64,000 bases of DNA from Streptomyces sp. Root431 (GTDB lineage Bacteria; Actinomycetota; Actinomycetes; Streptomycetales; Streptomycetaceae). The stretch covers positions 124,227 to 188,226 of the forward strand of contig NZ_LMEI01000013.1 in assembly GCF_001426585.1 (NCBI RefSeq), read 5' to 3'. The translations under genes and the position numbers were made by a program. The first letter of the stretch is position 1. Each line of letters starts with the position of its first letter. Under the pieces are notes generated by a model that was not told where the DNA came from, ran no database searches, and saw nothing but the letters and a program-made list of their open reading frames with translations. This document shows, in pieces, positions 52,108 to 61,366 of the stretch.

Positions 52108-54573
52108 ATGGCATTCAATCACTTACCGGCAGCCATGCACGACGCCTTGGGAGCATTGTCCGTCCTGGCAGTGACACACTCGGTGCCGATGGCCAAGAAT
52201 CAGCGCCCCCGTCGACCTGCCGGGGACACGGGCAGTCGCCCCTCCCCCGGCGTGGTCCTCGACCGGCTCTCCGCAGGCGAGAGTCGGGCCGCGCGCATCA
52301 CTCATACGGAGCACATGCCCGCCCGAGAGGGCCGCCATGCCGTCTGGCCGCATCTCATCCGTCCCGAGGTGATCAACGCGATCCAGGACGCCGGGATCGA
52401 GCACCCCTGGGCGCACCAGGCGGAGGCCGCCGAGGCCGCTCTGAACGGCGAGTCAGTGGTGATCGCCACAGGAACCGCCTCGGGCAAGTCGCTCGCCTAC
52501 CTCGCCCCGGTCCTCACGACCCTCCTGGACGGCGCGGAGGCCCCCAACGGACGCGGGGCCACCGCCCTGTACCTGTCGCCCACCAAGGCCCTCGCCGCCG
52601 ACCAGCGCCGCGCCGTCCGGGAACTGGCCGGCCCGCTCGGCACCCGGATCCGCCCCGCCGTCTACGACGGCGACACTCCGGTCGAGGAGCGCGAGTGGGT
52701 CCGCCAGTACGCGAACTACGTGCTGACCAACCCCGACATGCTGCACCGGGGCATACTCCCCTCCCACCCCAGGTGGTCCTCCTTCCTGCGCGCCCTGCGC
52801 TACGTCGTGATCGACGAGTGCCACACCTACCGGGGCGTCTTCGGCTCCCACGTCGCCCAGGTGCTGCGCCGCCTGCGCCGGATCTGCGCCCGGTACGGCT
52901 CCGATCCCGTCTTCCTCCTCGCCTCGGCCACCTCGGCCGAACCCGCCCTCGCCGCCGGCCGCCTCACCGGACTGCCGGTCACCGAGATCTCCGACGACGC
53001 CTCCCCGCGCGGCGAACTGGTCTTCGCCCTGTGGGAGCCGCCGCTGACCGAGCTCCACGGCGAGCGCGGCGCGCCCGTACGCCGCACCGCCACCGCCGAG
53101 ACAGCCGACCTGCTGACCGACCTGACCCGGCAGGGCGTGCGCTCGGTCGCCTTCGTCCGCTCCCGGCGCGGCGCCGAGCTGATCGCGGTGATCGCCCAGG
53201 AACGGCTCGCCGAGACCGACCGCGCCCTGGCCCGCCGGGTCGCCGCCTACCGGGGCGGCTACCTGCCCGAGGAGCGCCGCGCCCTGGAGCGGGCCCTGCA
53301 CTCCGGCGAGCTCCTCGGCCTGGCCGCCACGACAGCCCTGGAGCTGGGCGTGGACGTCTCCGGCCTGGACGCCGTCGTGATCGCCGGCTACCCGGGCACC
53401 CGGGCCTCCCTGTGGCAGCAGGCGGGCCGCGCCGGCCGCTCGGGCGAGGGCGCCCTGGCGATCCTCGTCGCCCGGGACGACCCGCTGGACACCTTCCTGG
53501 TCCACCACCCGGAAGCGATCTTCGAACAACCGGTCGAGTCGACCGTCCTCGACCCCGACAACCCCTACGTCCTCGCCCCCCATCTGTGCGCCGCCGCCGC
53601 GGAGCTCCCGCTGACCGAAGCCGACCTGACGCTCTTCGGCCCGGCCGCGCCCGGCCTGATGCCCCAGCTGGAGGGCGCCGGACTCCTGCGCCGCCGGTCC
53701 ACCGGCTGGTACTGGACCCGCCGCGAGCGGGCGGCCGACCTCACCGACATCCGGGGCGGCGGCGGCAGCCCTGTCCGGATCGTGGAGGCCGGCACCGGCC
53801 GCCTGCTCGGCACGGTCGACGAGGCCGCCTCCCACACCGCCGTCCACGAGGGCGCCGTCCACCTCCACCAGGGCCGTACCTATCTGGTGCGGGAGCTCGA
53901 CCTGAAGGACTCCGTGGCCCTCGTGGAGGAGGCCGTCCCGCCGTACTCCACCACCGCCCGCGACACCACCTCCGTCTCCGTCCTCGAAACCGACACCGAG
54001 ATCCCCTGGGGAGCCGGCCGCCTCTGCTTCGGCTCCGTCGAGGTCACCAACCAGGTCGTCTCCTTCCTGCGCCGCCGTCTGATCACCGGCGAGGTGCTCG
54101 GCGAGACCAAGCTCGACCTGCCGCCCCGCACCCTGCGCACCCGCGCCGTGTGGTGGACGGTCACCGAGGACCAGCTCGACGCCGCCCGGATCACCCCGGA
54201 GATCCTCGGCGGCGCCCTGCACGCCGCCGAGCACGCCTCCATCGGCATGCTGCCGCTCTTCGCCACCTGCGACCGCTGGGACATCGGTGGCGTCTCCGTC
54301 CCCCTCCATCCCGACACGCTCCTGCCGACCGTCTTCGTGTACGACGGCCACCCGGGCGGCGCGGGCTTCGCCGAACGCGCCTTCCACACGGCCAGGGCCT
54401 GGCTGACCGCGACCCGCGAGGCCATCGCCTCCTGCGAGTGCGAGGCGGGCTGCCCGTCCTGCGTCCAGTCCCCGAAGTGCGGCAACGGCAACGACCCGCT
54501 GCACAAGCGCGGCGCGGTCCGCCTCCTCACGGAACTGCTGCGGGAAGCCCCGGAGGCCCCGCCCGGGAGCTGA
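52108..54573 (+). CDS. DEAD/DEAH helicase with DUF1998 (MrfA/YprA-like)
   Basis: The 821-residue SF2 helicase has Walker A ATGTASGKS, motif II VVIDECH, motif III LLASATS and motif VI QQAGRAGRSGEG. The C-terminal DUF1998 region ends in a four-cysteine zinc site: CECEAGCPSC, then CG. MrfA-type helicases unwind DNA in mitomycin and crosslink repair. It is divergent from bldG, 80 bp away. The last 47 bp overlap the end of the TadE-like gene on the other strand. Confidence 0.93.
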   Translation: MAFNHLPAAMHDALGALSVLAVTHSVPMAKNQRPRRPAGDTGSRPSPGVVLDRLSAGESRAARITHTEHMPAREGRHAVWPHLIRPEVINAIQDAGIEHPWAHQAEAAEAALNGESVVIATGTASGKSLAYLAPVLTTLLDGAEAPNGRGATALYLSPTKALAADQRRAVRELAGPLGTRIRPAVYDGDTPVEEREWVRQYANYVLTNPDMLHRGILPSHPRWSSFLRALRYVVIDECHTYRGVFGSHVAQVLRRLRRICARYGSDPVFLLASATSAEPALAAGRLTGLPVTEISDDASPRGELVFALWEPPLTELHGERGAPVRRTATAETADLLTDLTRQGVRSVAFVRSRRGAELIAVIAQERLAETDRALARRVAAYRGGYLPEERRALERALHSGELLGLAATTALELGVDVSGLDAVVIAGYPGTRASLWQQAGRAGRSGEGALAILVARDDPLDTFLVHHPEAIFEQPVESTVLDPDNPYVLAPHLCAAAAELPLTEADLTLFGPAAPGLMPQLEGAGLLRRRSTGWYWTRRERAADLTDIRGGGGSPVRIVEAGTGRLLGTVDEAASHTAVHEGAVHLHQGRTYLVRELDLKDSVALVEEAVPPYSTTARDTTSVSVLETDTEIPWGAGRLCFGSVEVTNQVVSFLRRRLITGEVLGETKLDLPPRTLRTRAVWWTVTEDQLDAARITPEILGGALHAAEHASIGMLPLFATCDRWDIGGVSVPLHPDTLLPTVFVYDGHPGGAGFAERAFHTARAWLTATREAIASCECEAGCPSCVQSPKCGNGNDPLHKRGAVRLLTELLREAPEAPPGS

Positions 54574-54958
54574 CCTCCGGCCGGTAGGGCCCGCGCGCCA
54601 CCCGCGCGGTCACCTCGGCGAGCTCGCCGAGGACCACGCACCGCAGTAGCTCGGCGCCCTGGGCGGCGGCCACCCGGGACGCGGCGGCGCAGGCCTCGGC
54701 CTCGCCCCACAGGGCCCGGTCGGCGGCGGCGAGGGCGGCCAGATCGGCGGCCCCGCCGGCCCTGTGCCGGGCCGCCACCGCCTGTCCGAGCGCGAGCACC
54801 GCCCCGAACACCACGCACAACGCACAAGCCGCGAACGCCGCCCACACGGTCGCCGCCCCCCGATCACCCCGCCGGGCACGCCCCGACCGACCGCCCCGCC
54901 CTCCACGCCGGCCCTGGCCGGCCTGGCTGCCCTGTCCGGCCCGGCTGACCGTCGTCAC
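54527..54958 (-). CDS. TadE/G-like pilus-assembly protein (Rv3654c-like)
   Basis: The GTG at 54958 overlaps the TadE stop by 4 bp; 143 residues. A Gly/Arg-rich start leads to one hydrophobic helix (GAATVWAAFAACALCVVFGA) and a helical part with HRAGGAADLAALAAADRALW. The layout is that of the short helicase-linked pseudopilins named Rv3654c-like in actinobacteria. It ends the tad operon and overlaps the helicase gene tail. It probably anchors or initiates the pilus. Confidence 0.8.
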   Translation of the reverse strand: MTTVSRAGQGSQAGQGRRGGRGGRSGRARRGDRGAATVWAAFAACALCVVFGAVLALGQAVAARHRAGGAADLAALAAADRALWGEAEACAAASRVAAAQGAELLRCVVLGELAEVTARVARGPYRPEVSSRAGPPGLPAAVP

Positions 54959-55326
54959 GGCGAGCCCTCGGGCGCCGGGGCCTCGCCCACGGTGTCCTCC
55001 GCGAGGGCCGCCGCACCCGCCCGCAAGGTCACTCCCATGCCCCGTGGGCCCGGGGCCGCCACTTCCACCGTCACCCGCCACAGCTCCCCCGACCGCGTCA
55101 CGGACACCCGGGCACCCTCGGGCGCGGCGGCCCGCGCGGCGCCCTCGGCGGCGGCGACCGGCTCGGAGCGGGCCGCCGCCCTGGCCCCCGCCCGCGCCGC
55201 GTCCACGCACCGGATCTGCGCGGCGGCCGCGGCCAGCGCCCAGAGCAGGGTCACCGTGAACAGCGCGAGAACGGGCAGGACCATCGCCGCCTCGACGGTC
55301 ACGAACCCCCGGTCAGAACGGCGCAT
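54955..55326 (-). CDS. TadE-family pseudopilin
   Basis: This 123-residue protein begins MRRSDRGFVTVEAAMVLPVL, the TadE prepilin-like motif with G-F-x-T-x-E, followed by one hydrophobic helix. The remainder is a small extracellular domain. It overlaps the DUF4244 pilin gene by 14 bp. TadE proteins are minor pilins of Flp pili. Confidence 0.88.
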   Translation of the reverse strand: MRRSDRGFVTVEAAMVLPVLALFTVTLLWALAAAAAQIRCVDAARAGARAAARSEPVAAAEGAARAAAPEGARVSVTRSGELWRVTVEVAAPGPRGMGVTLRAGAAALAEDTVGEAPAPEGSP

Positions 55327-55546
55327 CGAGGGCCCTGCCGATCACCGACTCCAACGCTCCGGAGACGGTCCCGCTCGTCACGATCTTGTAGAGCACGGCG
55401 GCGAAGGCCGCCGCGGCGATCGTGCCGACCGCGTACTCGGACGTCGTCATCCCGGCGTCCGACCGGGCGGCCCGACGCCGAGCCCGCCACCACCCCTTCA
55501 CCGAACCACCCGTCACCACTGCCTTGTTTGCTGCCTTGTCCGTCAT
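55313..55546 (-). CDS. DUF4244 Flp-like pilin
   Basis: The ATG at 55546 follows AGGAGAT; 77 residues. A basic leader is followed by DAGMTTSEYAVGTIAAAAFA, a type IV-like pilin start with the conserved glutamate, and one helix. It is probably the major Flp subunit. No prepilin peptidase gene lies in this cluster. Confidence 0.88.
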   Translation of the reverse strand: MTDKAANKAVVTGGSVKGWWRARRRAARSDAGMTTSEYAVGTIAAAAFAAVLYKIVTSGTVSGALESVIGRALDAPF

Positions 55547-55578
55547 GTCGATCTCCTCGTCTCGCCTTGCCGTCGCGT

Positions 55579-56379
55579 TCATCGGTCCATCAGTCCCGCC
55601 GCCAGCCCGATCACCACGGGCGCCACCCCCACCGCCAGGAACGCGGGCAGGAAACAGAGCCCCACGGGTGCGCTGATCAGCACCTGTGCCCTGCGCGCCC
55701 GGGCCGCGGCCGTCCTGGCACGGCCCGCCCGCAGGCCGGCCGCGTGCCGGGCGACGGCCTCCGCGGCGGGCGCGCCCGAGGAACCGGCCCGTTCCATGCA
55801 CCGGGCCAGCCCTTCGGCGCCCGGTATCGCGCCGAACCTCCGCCACACCTCGGCCGGTTCACCGCCGAGCCGCAGCTCGGCCGCCGTGCGGGTCAGGCGC
55901 TCGCCCAGCGGGCCGCCGAGCGAACGCCCCACCGCCTCCGCCGCCTCTCCCGGCCCCGCCCCTGCGGAGGCACAGGCCGCCAACAGATCGGCCGCGAGCG
56001 GAAGGTGACGCACCGCCATCTCGCCACCGGACGGCTCGGCGGGCCGCCGCCGGGCCCGTCTCCAGGGCGCCCCGCAGGCCGCCAGGGCCCCCGCACCCAG
56101 GCCGCCGATCGCACCGAGCAGCGCCCAGCCGGCGAGCGCGGCCACTAGCGGCACCGCCCAGTGCTTCGCCCCGGTCACCCACCTGCCCCCCGCCTCCGGG
56201 AACGGAGCCTTCCGGGCGTCCACCGGCTTCCCTGGCCGTGGCACGGGCATCGCCAGCAGGCTCTCCACCCGTCGCCGCACCCCGCGCGCCCGCCGCTCGC
56301 GCAGCACCTCCCGAACGGCCTGCGCGCACAGCGCCGTCACCAGGATCAGGAGCGCCGCGATCCGGACAGCCCCCGTCAT
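55579..56379 (-). CDS. tadC: TadC-like type II secretion F-family membrane protein
   Basis: The ATG at 56379 gives 266 residues. It has N-terminal hydrophobic helices (IAALLILVTALCAQAV, WAVPLVAALAGWALLGAIGG), a cytoplasmic four-helix region with PLAADLLAACASAGAGPGEA, and a C-terminal pair (SAPVGLCFLPAFLAVGVAPV). It overlaps tadB by 4 bp and forms the pilus platform with it. Confidence 0.87.
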   Translation of the reverse strand: MTGAVRIAALLILVTALCAQAVREVLRERRARGVRRRVESLLAMPVPRPGKPVDARKAPFPEAGGRWVTGAKHWAVPLVAALAGWALLGAIGGLGAGALAACGAPWRRARRRPAEPSGGEMAVRHLPLAADLLAACASAGAGPGEAAEAVGRSLGGPLGERLTRTAAELRLGGEPAEVWRRFGAIPGAEGLARCMERAGSSGAPAAEAVARHAAGLRAGRARTAAARARRAQVLISAPVGLCFLPAFLAVGVAPVVIGLAAGLMDR

Positions 56380-57269
56380 GCCCGCTCCCCTCCCCGGACG
56401 ATCCGCGCGGCCCACCACAGCCCGGCCGCCTCCAGCGCACCGCCCACGACCAGGCACCCGAGGCCCGCAGGGGTGTGCAGGAGCACCCGCAGCGGATCGG
56501 CGCCCAGCGCCGCGCCGAGGGCCAGTCCGGCCGCCGGCAGCACCGCGAGGACCGTCACCGTCGCCCAGGCCCCGGCCAGTTCGGCCCGCAGCCGGTCCCG
56601 CTGCTCGTGGTGGTCCCGCAGGGCCGCCTCCAGCCGGTCGAGCCCGGCCGCCAGACCCGCACCACCGTCCACGGCCACCTGCCAGCAGGCCGCCAGGCCC
56701 GCGAGCCCGTCGGCGCCGTCCTGCCCGGCCGCCCGCCGCAGCGCCTCCGGCACGTCCCCGCCGAACCGGGCCGCCGCGAGCACCACCGCCTCCTCGTCGC
56801 CCAGCGCGCCCGTCTGCCGGGCCGCATAGGCCAGCGCCTGCGCCGGCTGCCACCCGGCCCTCAGCTCCCCGGAGATCGCCCCGCACAGGGCCACCACCCG
56901 CCCGGCGCGCGCCTCCCGCTCCTTCCGCCGCTCGGCCGCCTTCAGGCGCCGCGCCACCAGCGGCACCGCGGCCGCCCCGGCGAGGAGCGGCAGCGGCGAC
57001 CCGCCGAGGAGCGCGACCACCCCCGCCACCGGCAGGCACAGCCATGCGCGCCGCCCCCGCACCACGGCCCACCACCGCGCGCCCACCGCCGCCCACACGC
57101 GGCCCTCGTCCCGCTCCCCTGGCTCGTCCACAGCGGCACCCGCGAGCACCACCCGGGCCCGGGCTGTCCCGCGCCGCCACTCGACGATCCACCACAGGGC
57201 GAGCCCCGCGCAGAACACCGCCGCGCCCTCCGCCACGGCCCGTACGGACACCAGATCGGCCGTCACCAT
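56376..57269 (-). CDS. tadB: TadB-like type II secretion F-family membrane protein
   Basis: The ATG at 57269 gives 297 residues. Hydrophobic segments near 8-28 and 75-105 are followed by a cytoplasmic domain (VVALCGAISGELRAGWQPAQ) and two C-terminal helices (ATVTVLAVLPAAGLALGAAL). It overlaps tadA by 7 bp. With TadC it forms the inner-membrane platform of the pilus. Confidence 0.87.
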   Translation of the reverse strand: MVTADLVSVRAVAEGAAVFCAGLALWWIVEWRRGTARARVVLAGAAVDEPGERDEGRVWAAVGARWWAVVRGRRAWLCLPVAGVVALLGGSPLPLLAGAAAVPLVARRLKAAERRKEREARAGRVVALCGAISGELRAGWQPAQALAYAARQTGALGDEEAVVLAAARFGGDVPEALRRAAGQDGADGLAGLAACWQVAVDGGAGLAAGLDRLEAALRDHHEQRDRLRAELAGAWATVTVLAVLPAAGLALGAALGADPLRVLLHTPAGLGCLVVGGALEAAGLWWAARIVRGGERA

Positions 57270-58456
57270 GCCCCTCCTCCGATCAGCGACCGCAGCCGCT
57301 CCCAGCCCCGCTCCCGCTCGAATCCGGCCGCACCCCACCGCAGCGCGGGAACCGTCCGCACGAGTCCGTCCCGGTCCCGCTCCAGGACATGGACCTCGGC
57401 GATCCGCCGCCGCCCGTCCCGGTCCCGTACGAGGTGGAGCACCACGGACAGGCCGGCGCCCAACTGGCTGTGCAGGGCGGCCCTGTCGAGCCCGGCTGCC
57501 GTCCCGAGCGCCTCCAAACGGGCCGGTACGTCCGCGGCGGTATTGGCGTGAAGAGTCCCTGAGCCACCTTCGTGGCCTGTATTGAGGGCGGCGAGCAGGT
57601 CGACCGCCTCACCTCCCCTGACCTCGCCGACCACCAGCCGGTCGGGCCGCATCCGCAGCGCCTGGCGGACCAGGTCCCGAAGGGTCACGAGGCCCGCGCC
57701 CTCCTGGTTCGCGGGCCTGGCCTCCAGGCGCACCACGTGCGGGTGGTCCGGTCGCAGCTCCGCCGAGTCCTCGGCGAGCACGATCCGCTCGCGCTCCCCC
57801 ACGAGCCCCAGCAAGGAGGCGAGCAGGGTGGTCTTCCCCGTCCCTGTCCCACCGCTGACCAGGTAGGACACGCGGGCCTCGATGAGGGCCCGCAGGATGC
57901 GGTCGCCGCCCGGCGGCACGGTGCCCGCCTCGGTCAGCTCCTCCAGGGAGTAGGCGCGGGGGCGCACGACCCGCAGCGACAGGCAGGTCGAGCCGACCGC
58001 CACCGGGGGCAGCACCGCGTGCATGCGGGTGCCGTCGGGCAGCCTCGCGTCCACCCAGGGGCGGGCGTCGTCGAGCCTGCGTCCCGCGACCGCCGCGAGC
58101 CGCTGCGCGAGCCGGCGGACGGCGGTGGCGTCGGCGAAGGACACCGGGGCCCTTTCGAGGCCGGCGCCCCGGTCCACCCACACCCGGTCGGGCGCCGAGA
58201 CCAGGACGTCGGTGACCGCAGGATCGGCGAGCAGCGGTTCCAGCGGTCCGGTCCCGATCAGTTCGGACCTGAGCTCCTCGGCCGCGCCGAGCACCTCCGC
58301 GTCGCCGAGGAGCCGTCCCTGGGCCCGCAGCGCCGCCGCCACTCGCGCCGGTGTGGGTTCGGCGCCGCTCGCCGCGAGCCGCTGCCGCACGGCGTCGAGC
58401 AGTCCCGCACCGCCGGCCCCGGGCCCGCCGCCGCCCACGACGACGGTCCCGGTCAT
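57263..58456 (-). CDS. tadA: TadA/CpaF-type secretion ATPase
   Basis: The ATG at 58456 gives 397 residues. Walker A is SGGTGTGKTTLL, the Asp box is IVLAEDSAELRP and Walker B is RPDRLVVGEVRGGEAVDLL, with the His-box residues in NTGHEGGSGTLHANT. It powers Flp pilus assembly. It overlaps ssd by 4 bp, so ssd-tadABC form one operon. The N-terminal domain (about 1-130) is the usual CpaF helical part. Confidence 0.93.
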   Translation of the reverse strand: MTGTVVVGGGGPGAGGAGLLDAVRQRLAASGAEPTPARVAAALRAQGRLLGDAEVLGAAEELRSELIGTGPLEPLLADPAVTDVLVSAPDRVWVDRGAGLERAPVSFADATAVRRLAQRLAAVAGRRLDDARPWVDARLPDGTRMHAVLPPVAVGSTCLSLRVVRPRAYSLEELTEAGTVPPGGDRILRALIEARVSYLVSGGTGTGKTTLLASLLGLVGERERIVLAEDSAELRPDHPHVVRLEARPANQEGAGLVTLRDLVRQALRMRPDRLVVGEVRGGEAVDLLAALNTGHEGGSGTLHANTAADVPARLEALGTAAGLDRAALHSQLGAGLSVVLHLVRDRDGRRRIAEVHVLERDRDGLVRTVPALRWGAAGFERERGWERLRSLIGGGAW

Positions 58457-59628
58457 GCCGCACCGCCCGGGGTGAGGGCGCGCTCCCAGAAGGCGGCGCA
58501 GAACCGGCCGAGCGCCCCGCGGGGCTCCGCGCCGGGCGGCACGCCCGCGTCCTGGTCGGCGACGATCCCCGGGTCGTAGGGGAGTTCGCCGGCGAGCGGC
58601 AGCCGCAGCGCGTCGGCGACCCAGCGCTCGTCGAGCCCCGCCGCGTACGGCCCGCGGACCACGGCCCGGAGGTCGCGCACGACCATGCCGAGGATCGAGG
58701 CCACCCGGTGGGCCGCCGCGACGGCCCGCAGCTCCCCCGGGACGACGAGCAGCCCGAGGTCGAGTTGGGCCAAGGCCTCGGTGGCCGCCTCGTCGGTCCC
58801 GCGCGGCAGGTCGACCACGACGATCCCGCCGCGCCGGCGCGCGGCGGCGAGCACGGACCGCACGGCCTCGGGCGGCACCGGCGCCGCGGGCTCCCTGCCC
58901 CAGCTGAGCACCCGCACACCGCGCACGGCGGGCAGGGACTCCTCCAGGGCGCCGCCGGCCAGCCGTCCCTTCGAGGCGGCGAAGTCGGGCCAGCGTCTGC
59001 CGTCCTCGCGCTCGCCGCCGAGCAACACGTCGAGCCCTCCGCCCAGCGGGTCGCCGTCGACGAGCAGGGTGCGCCGTCCGGTCCGCGCGGCGGCCAGGGC
59101 GAGGCCGCAGGCCAGGGTGGAGGCGCCCGCACCGCCCCGGCCGCCGACGACCCCGACGGTCAGGGCCTGCCGCCCCACGCCCTCCGCCGCGTCGGCGATG
59201 CGGTCGACGAGGACGCTCTCGGCCTCCGGCAGCCGCAGCACGCACTCCGCGCCGACCTCGACGGCCAGCCGCCAGACCCCCGGATCGTCCTGCTCGCGGC
59301 CGACGAGGACGACCCCCGGACGACGGGCCGCCGCCCGGCAGCGGGCCGCCGCGTCGTCGCCGACCAGGACGAGCGGCGGGTCGGTCCAGCTCGCCCGCCG
59401 CTCCGGCACCCGGTGGTGGACCTCGGGCTCGACCCCGGCCGCCGCGCACAGCCGGAGGAGGTCGTCGAGGAGCGCAAGGTCCTCGGTGACGATCAGCGGA
59501 CCGGCGCGGCGCGGCTCGGCCGTCCCACCCGGCGCCGCGGCCTTCGCGGAACTCCGCCCTGCGCTCCTGCCCGCGGCCCTCGCCGCGCCCCTGGCCCCGG
59601 AAGTACGCGTTCCCTCCACGGCACACAC
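58453..59628 (-). CDS. ssd: Septum site-determining protein Ssd (MinD/CpaE-like)
   Basis: The 391-residue protein has an N-terminal receiver-like part (PLIVTEDLALLDDLLRLCAA) and a MinD-like ATPase domain starting at GVVGGRGGAGASTLACGLAL, where the P-loop is a deviant Walker A with alanine in place of the usual lysine. DGDPLGGGLDVLLGGE follows. Mycobacterial Ssd (Rv3660c) affects septation and lies in the same gene order with the tad cluster. It could position the pilus machine, like CpaE. The start is GTG at 59628, but a GTG at 59619 is possible. Confidence 0.88.
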   Translation of the reverse strand: MCAVEGTRTSGARGAARAAGRSAGRSSAKAAAPGGTAEPRRAGPLIVTEDLALLDDLLRLCAAAGVEPEVHHRVPERRASWTDPPLVLVGDDAAARCRAAARRPGVVLVGREQDDPGVWRLAVEVGAECVLRLPEAESVLVDRIADAAEGVGRQALTVGVVGGRGGAGASTLACGLALAAARTGRRTLLVDGDPLGGGLDVLLGGEREDGRRWPDFAASKGRLAGGALEESLPAVRGVRVLSWGREPAAPVPPEAVRSVLAAARRRGGIVVVDLPRGTDEAATEALAQLDLGLLVVPGELRAVAAAHRVASILGMVVRDLRAVVRGPYAAGLDERWVADALRLPLAGELPYDPGIVADQDAGVPPGAEPRGALGRFCAAFWERALTPGGAA

Positions 59629-59892
59629 CCCTCTCGTGATTCCTGTCGTCCGCGAACTTCGCGTCAGGAATCACCGTGGGGCCGTACCGGAAATCTTGGA
59701 GATCTCACCGAAAAACTGTGGATAACCGAAGCCCTGTGAATATCCCGGCCACTCCTCCGGGGACTTCCCCGGAACGCATCCTGCCGGTTACTGTGAGTGA
59801 CGAATCGAGCGTTCGACAGCAGGCCGGCCGGATCGCGGCCGAGGCGCAGGGAGAGAGGAGTCAGCGATGCAACGGAGGGCCAAAACGGCTCC

Positions 59893-59998
59893 GGACATGC
59901 GACGACCCCCGCCGGGGGGGAGAGCGGGGGTCGTCTTTCCGGCCGACTCGGGGGGGGAGGAGCCGGACCGGGTTAGCACGGTCGCGAACGATCCGTGA
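59893..59998 (-). ncRNA. 6C RNA (small RNA with two C-rich hairpin loops)
   Basis: On the reverse strand, hairpin 1 (59943-59966) pairs CCGGCTC with GAGTCGG around a loop with eight C. Hairpin 2 (59901-59935) pairs GACGACCCCCGC with GCGGGGGTCGTC around a loop with seven C. Two C-loop hairpins define the 6C RNA of actinobacteria, which in mycobacteria lies between the ssd homologue Rv3660c and the HAD gene Rv3661; the same neighbours flank it here. It may base-pair with G-rich sites in mRNAs. The 5' end is estimated. A weak promoter candidate is TTGCCT at 60027-60032 and TACACC at 60006-60011, with only a 15-bp spacer. Confidence 0.82.
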
Positions 59999-60070
59999 CT
60001 TCCATGGTGTACCCGAGAGCCTTCTCAGGCAAACCCACGCGCCCCAGCGTACGCCGAATGGCGGGCACCT

Positions 60071-60934
60071 ATGCTCAGGCTTGTGGAAAACCACTCCCTG
60101 CCGCGCACAGCCGCCTTCTTTGACCTGGACAAGACGGTCATTGCGAAGTCCTCGACGCTGACCTTCAGCAAGTCCTTCTACCGGGGCGGACTGATCAGCC
60201 GCCGCGCCGCCCTGCGGACGGCCTACATCCAGTTCGTGTTCCTGGTGGGCGGAGCCGATCACGACCAGATGGAGCGGATGCGCGAATATCTTTCCGCGCT
60301 CTGCAAAGGCTGGAACGTCGCCCAGGTCAAGGAGCTCGTCGCCGAGACCCTGCACGCCCTGATCGACCCGATCATCTACGACGAGGCCGCCTCCCTCATC
60401 GAAGAGCACCATGCCGCCGGCCGCGACGTCGTGATCGTCTCCACCTCCGGCGCCGAGGTCGTCGAGCCGATCGGCGAGATGCTCGGAGCCGACCGTGTCG
60501 TCGCCACCCGGATGGTGGTCGGCGAGGACGGCTGCTTCACCGGCGAGGTGGAGTACTACGCCTACGGACCGACGAAGGCCGAGGCCGTCCGGGAGCTCGC
60601 GGAGTCCGAGGGATACGACCTTTCCCGCTGCTACGCCTACAGCGATTCGGCGACCGACATCCCCATGCTGGAGGCCGTCGGCCACCCGTTCGCCGTCAAC
60701 CCCGACCGGACGCTCCGCCGCGAGGCCGCCGCCCGCGAATGGCCGGTCCTCTCCTTCGAGAAGCCGGTTCGCCTCAAGCAGCGGCTGCCGGAATTCCGGA
60801 TGCCACCCCGTCCGGCACTCGTCGCCGCGGCGGCCGTGGGTGCGGCGGCGGCGGCCGGACTCGTCTGGTACGCCTCCCGGCGCCGCCAGGCCGCGCTCAC
60901 CCATCGCCTCGCCGGTGACTTTGCCCGAATTTGA
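60071..60934 (+). CDS. HAD-IB family phosphatase (SerB-like)
   Basis: This 287-residue protein has motif I AAFFDLDKTVIAKSS with D18/D20, motif II VVIVSTSG and motif III YSDSATDIPML, as in phosphoserine-phosphatase-like HAD-IB enzymes. A C-terminal hydrophobic helix (ALVAAAAVGAAAAAGLVWYA) with a basic end may anchor it to the membrane. It corresponds in position to Rv3661 and to a Streptomyces gene tied to differentiation. It is divergent from the 6C RNA. The natural substrate is unknown. Confidence 0.88.
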   Translation: MLRLVENHSLPRTAAFFDLDKTVIAKSSTLTFSKSFYRGGLISRRAALRTAYIQFVFLVGGADHDQMERMREYLSALCKGWNVAQVKELVAETLHALIDPIIYDEAASLIEEHHAAGRDVVIVSTSGAEVVEPIGEMLGADRVVATRMVVGEDGCFTGEVEYYAYGPTKAEAVRELAESEGYDLSRCYAYSDSATDIPMLEAVGHPFAVNPDRTLRREAAAREWPVLSFEKPVRLKQRLPEFRMPPRPALVAAAAVGAAAAAGLVWYASRRRQAALTHRLAGDFARI

Positions 60935-61366
60935 GCAATGAGGAAAGAAGCGGAGCCAGCACTTTCGCTTCCCCGCCGACAGGAGTAGAAAGGAATCAGG
61001 CCCGCGAGACCTGGGACATCCGAGAGGATCACCTGTTGAGCATGAAGGCCCCACGGACCTAGCACAGAAACCGAGCACCCACGCGACGTCGACCCGTCGA
61101 TTACGGGCCAGCCGCACCAGGCCAAGGGCAAAGTTCCCGGCCTGATGGGCACTTATCGAGGACGCATGGTAACTGGGTAGACGTGCCAGCGGCGGTACCA
61201 GACCTGGTGCCGCCGCAACCCGTTTCCGGCCCGGCTCTGGATCGCAACTGGAGCCGGTGCCGGGAGCGGATCCGGCACCGGAATCGAATCCCGAACCCAG
61301 ACCGGAACCGGCGCCAAGCCGAATCCGGAGCCCAGACCGGAACCGGAACGGAAACCGGAACGCTCG
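60935..61366. other. Gene-free region with GGAACC-like repeats
   Basis: No credible gene was found. One very short frame (MKAPRT then stop) starts near 61042. From 61255 to 61358 the DNA is made of irregular CCGGAACC, CCGGAATC and ACCGGAAC repeats. The region lies downstream of the HAD gene and after the convergent Fic-like gene. It might hold an unannotated small RNA, but I see no clear terminator or promoter. Confidence 0.5.
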
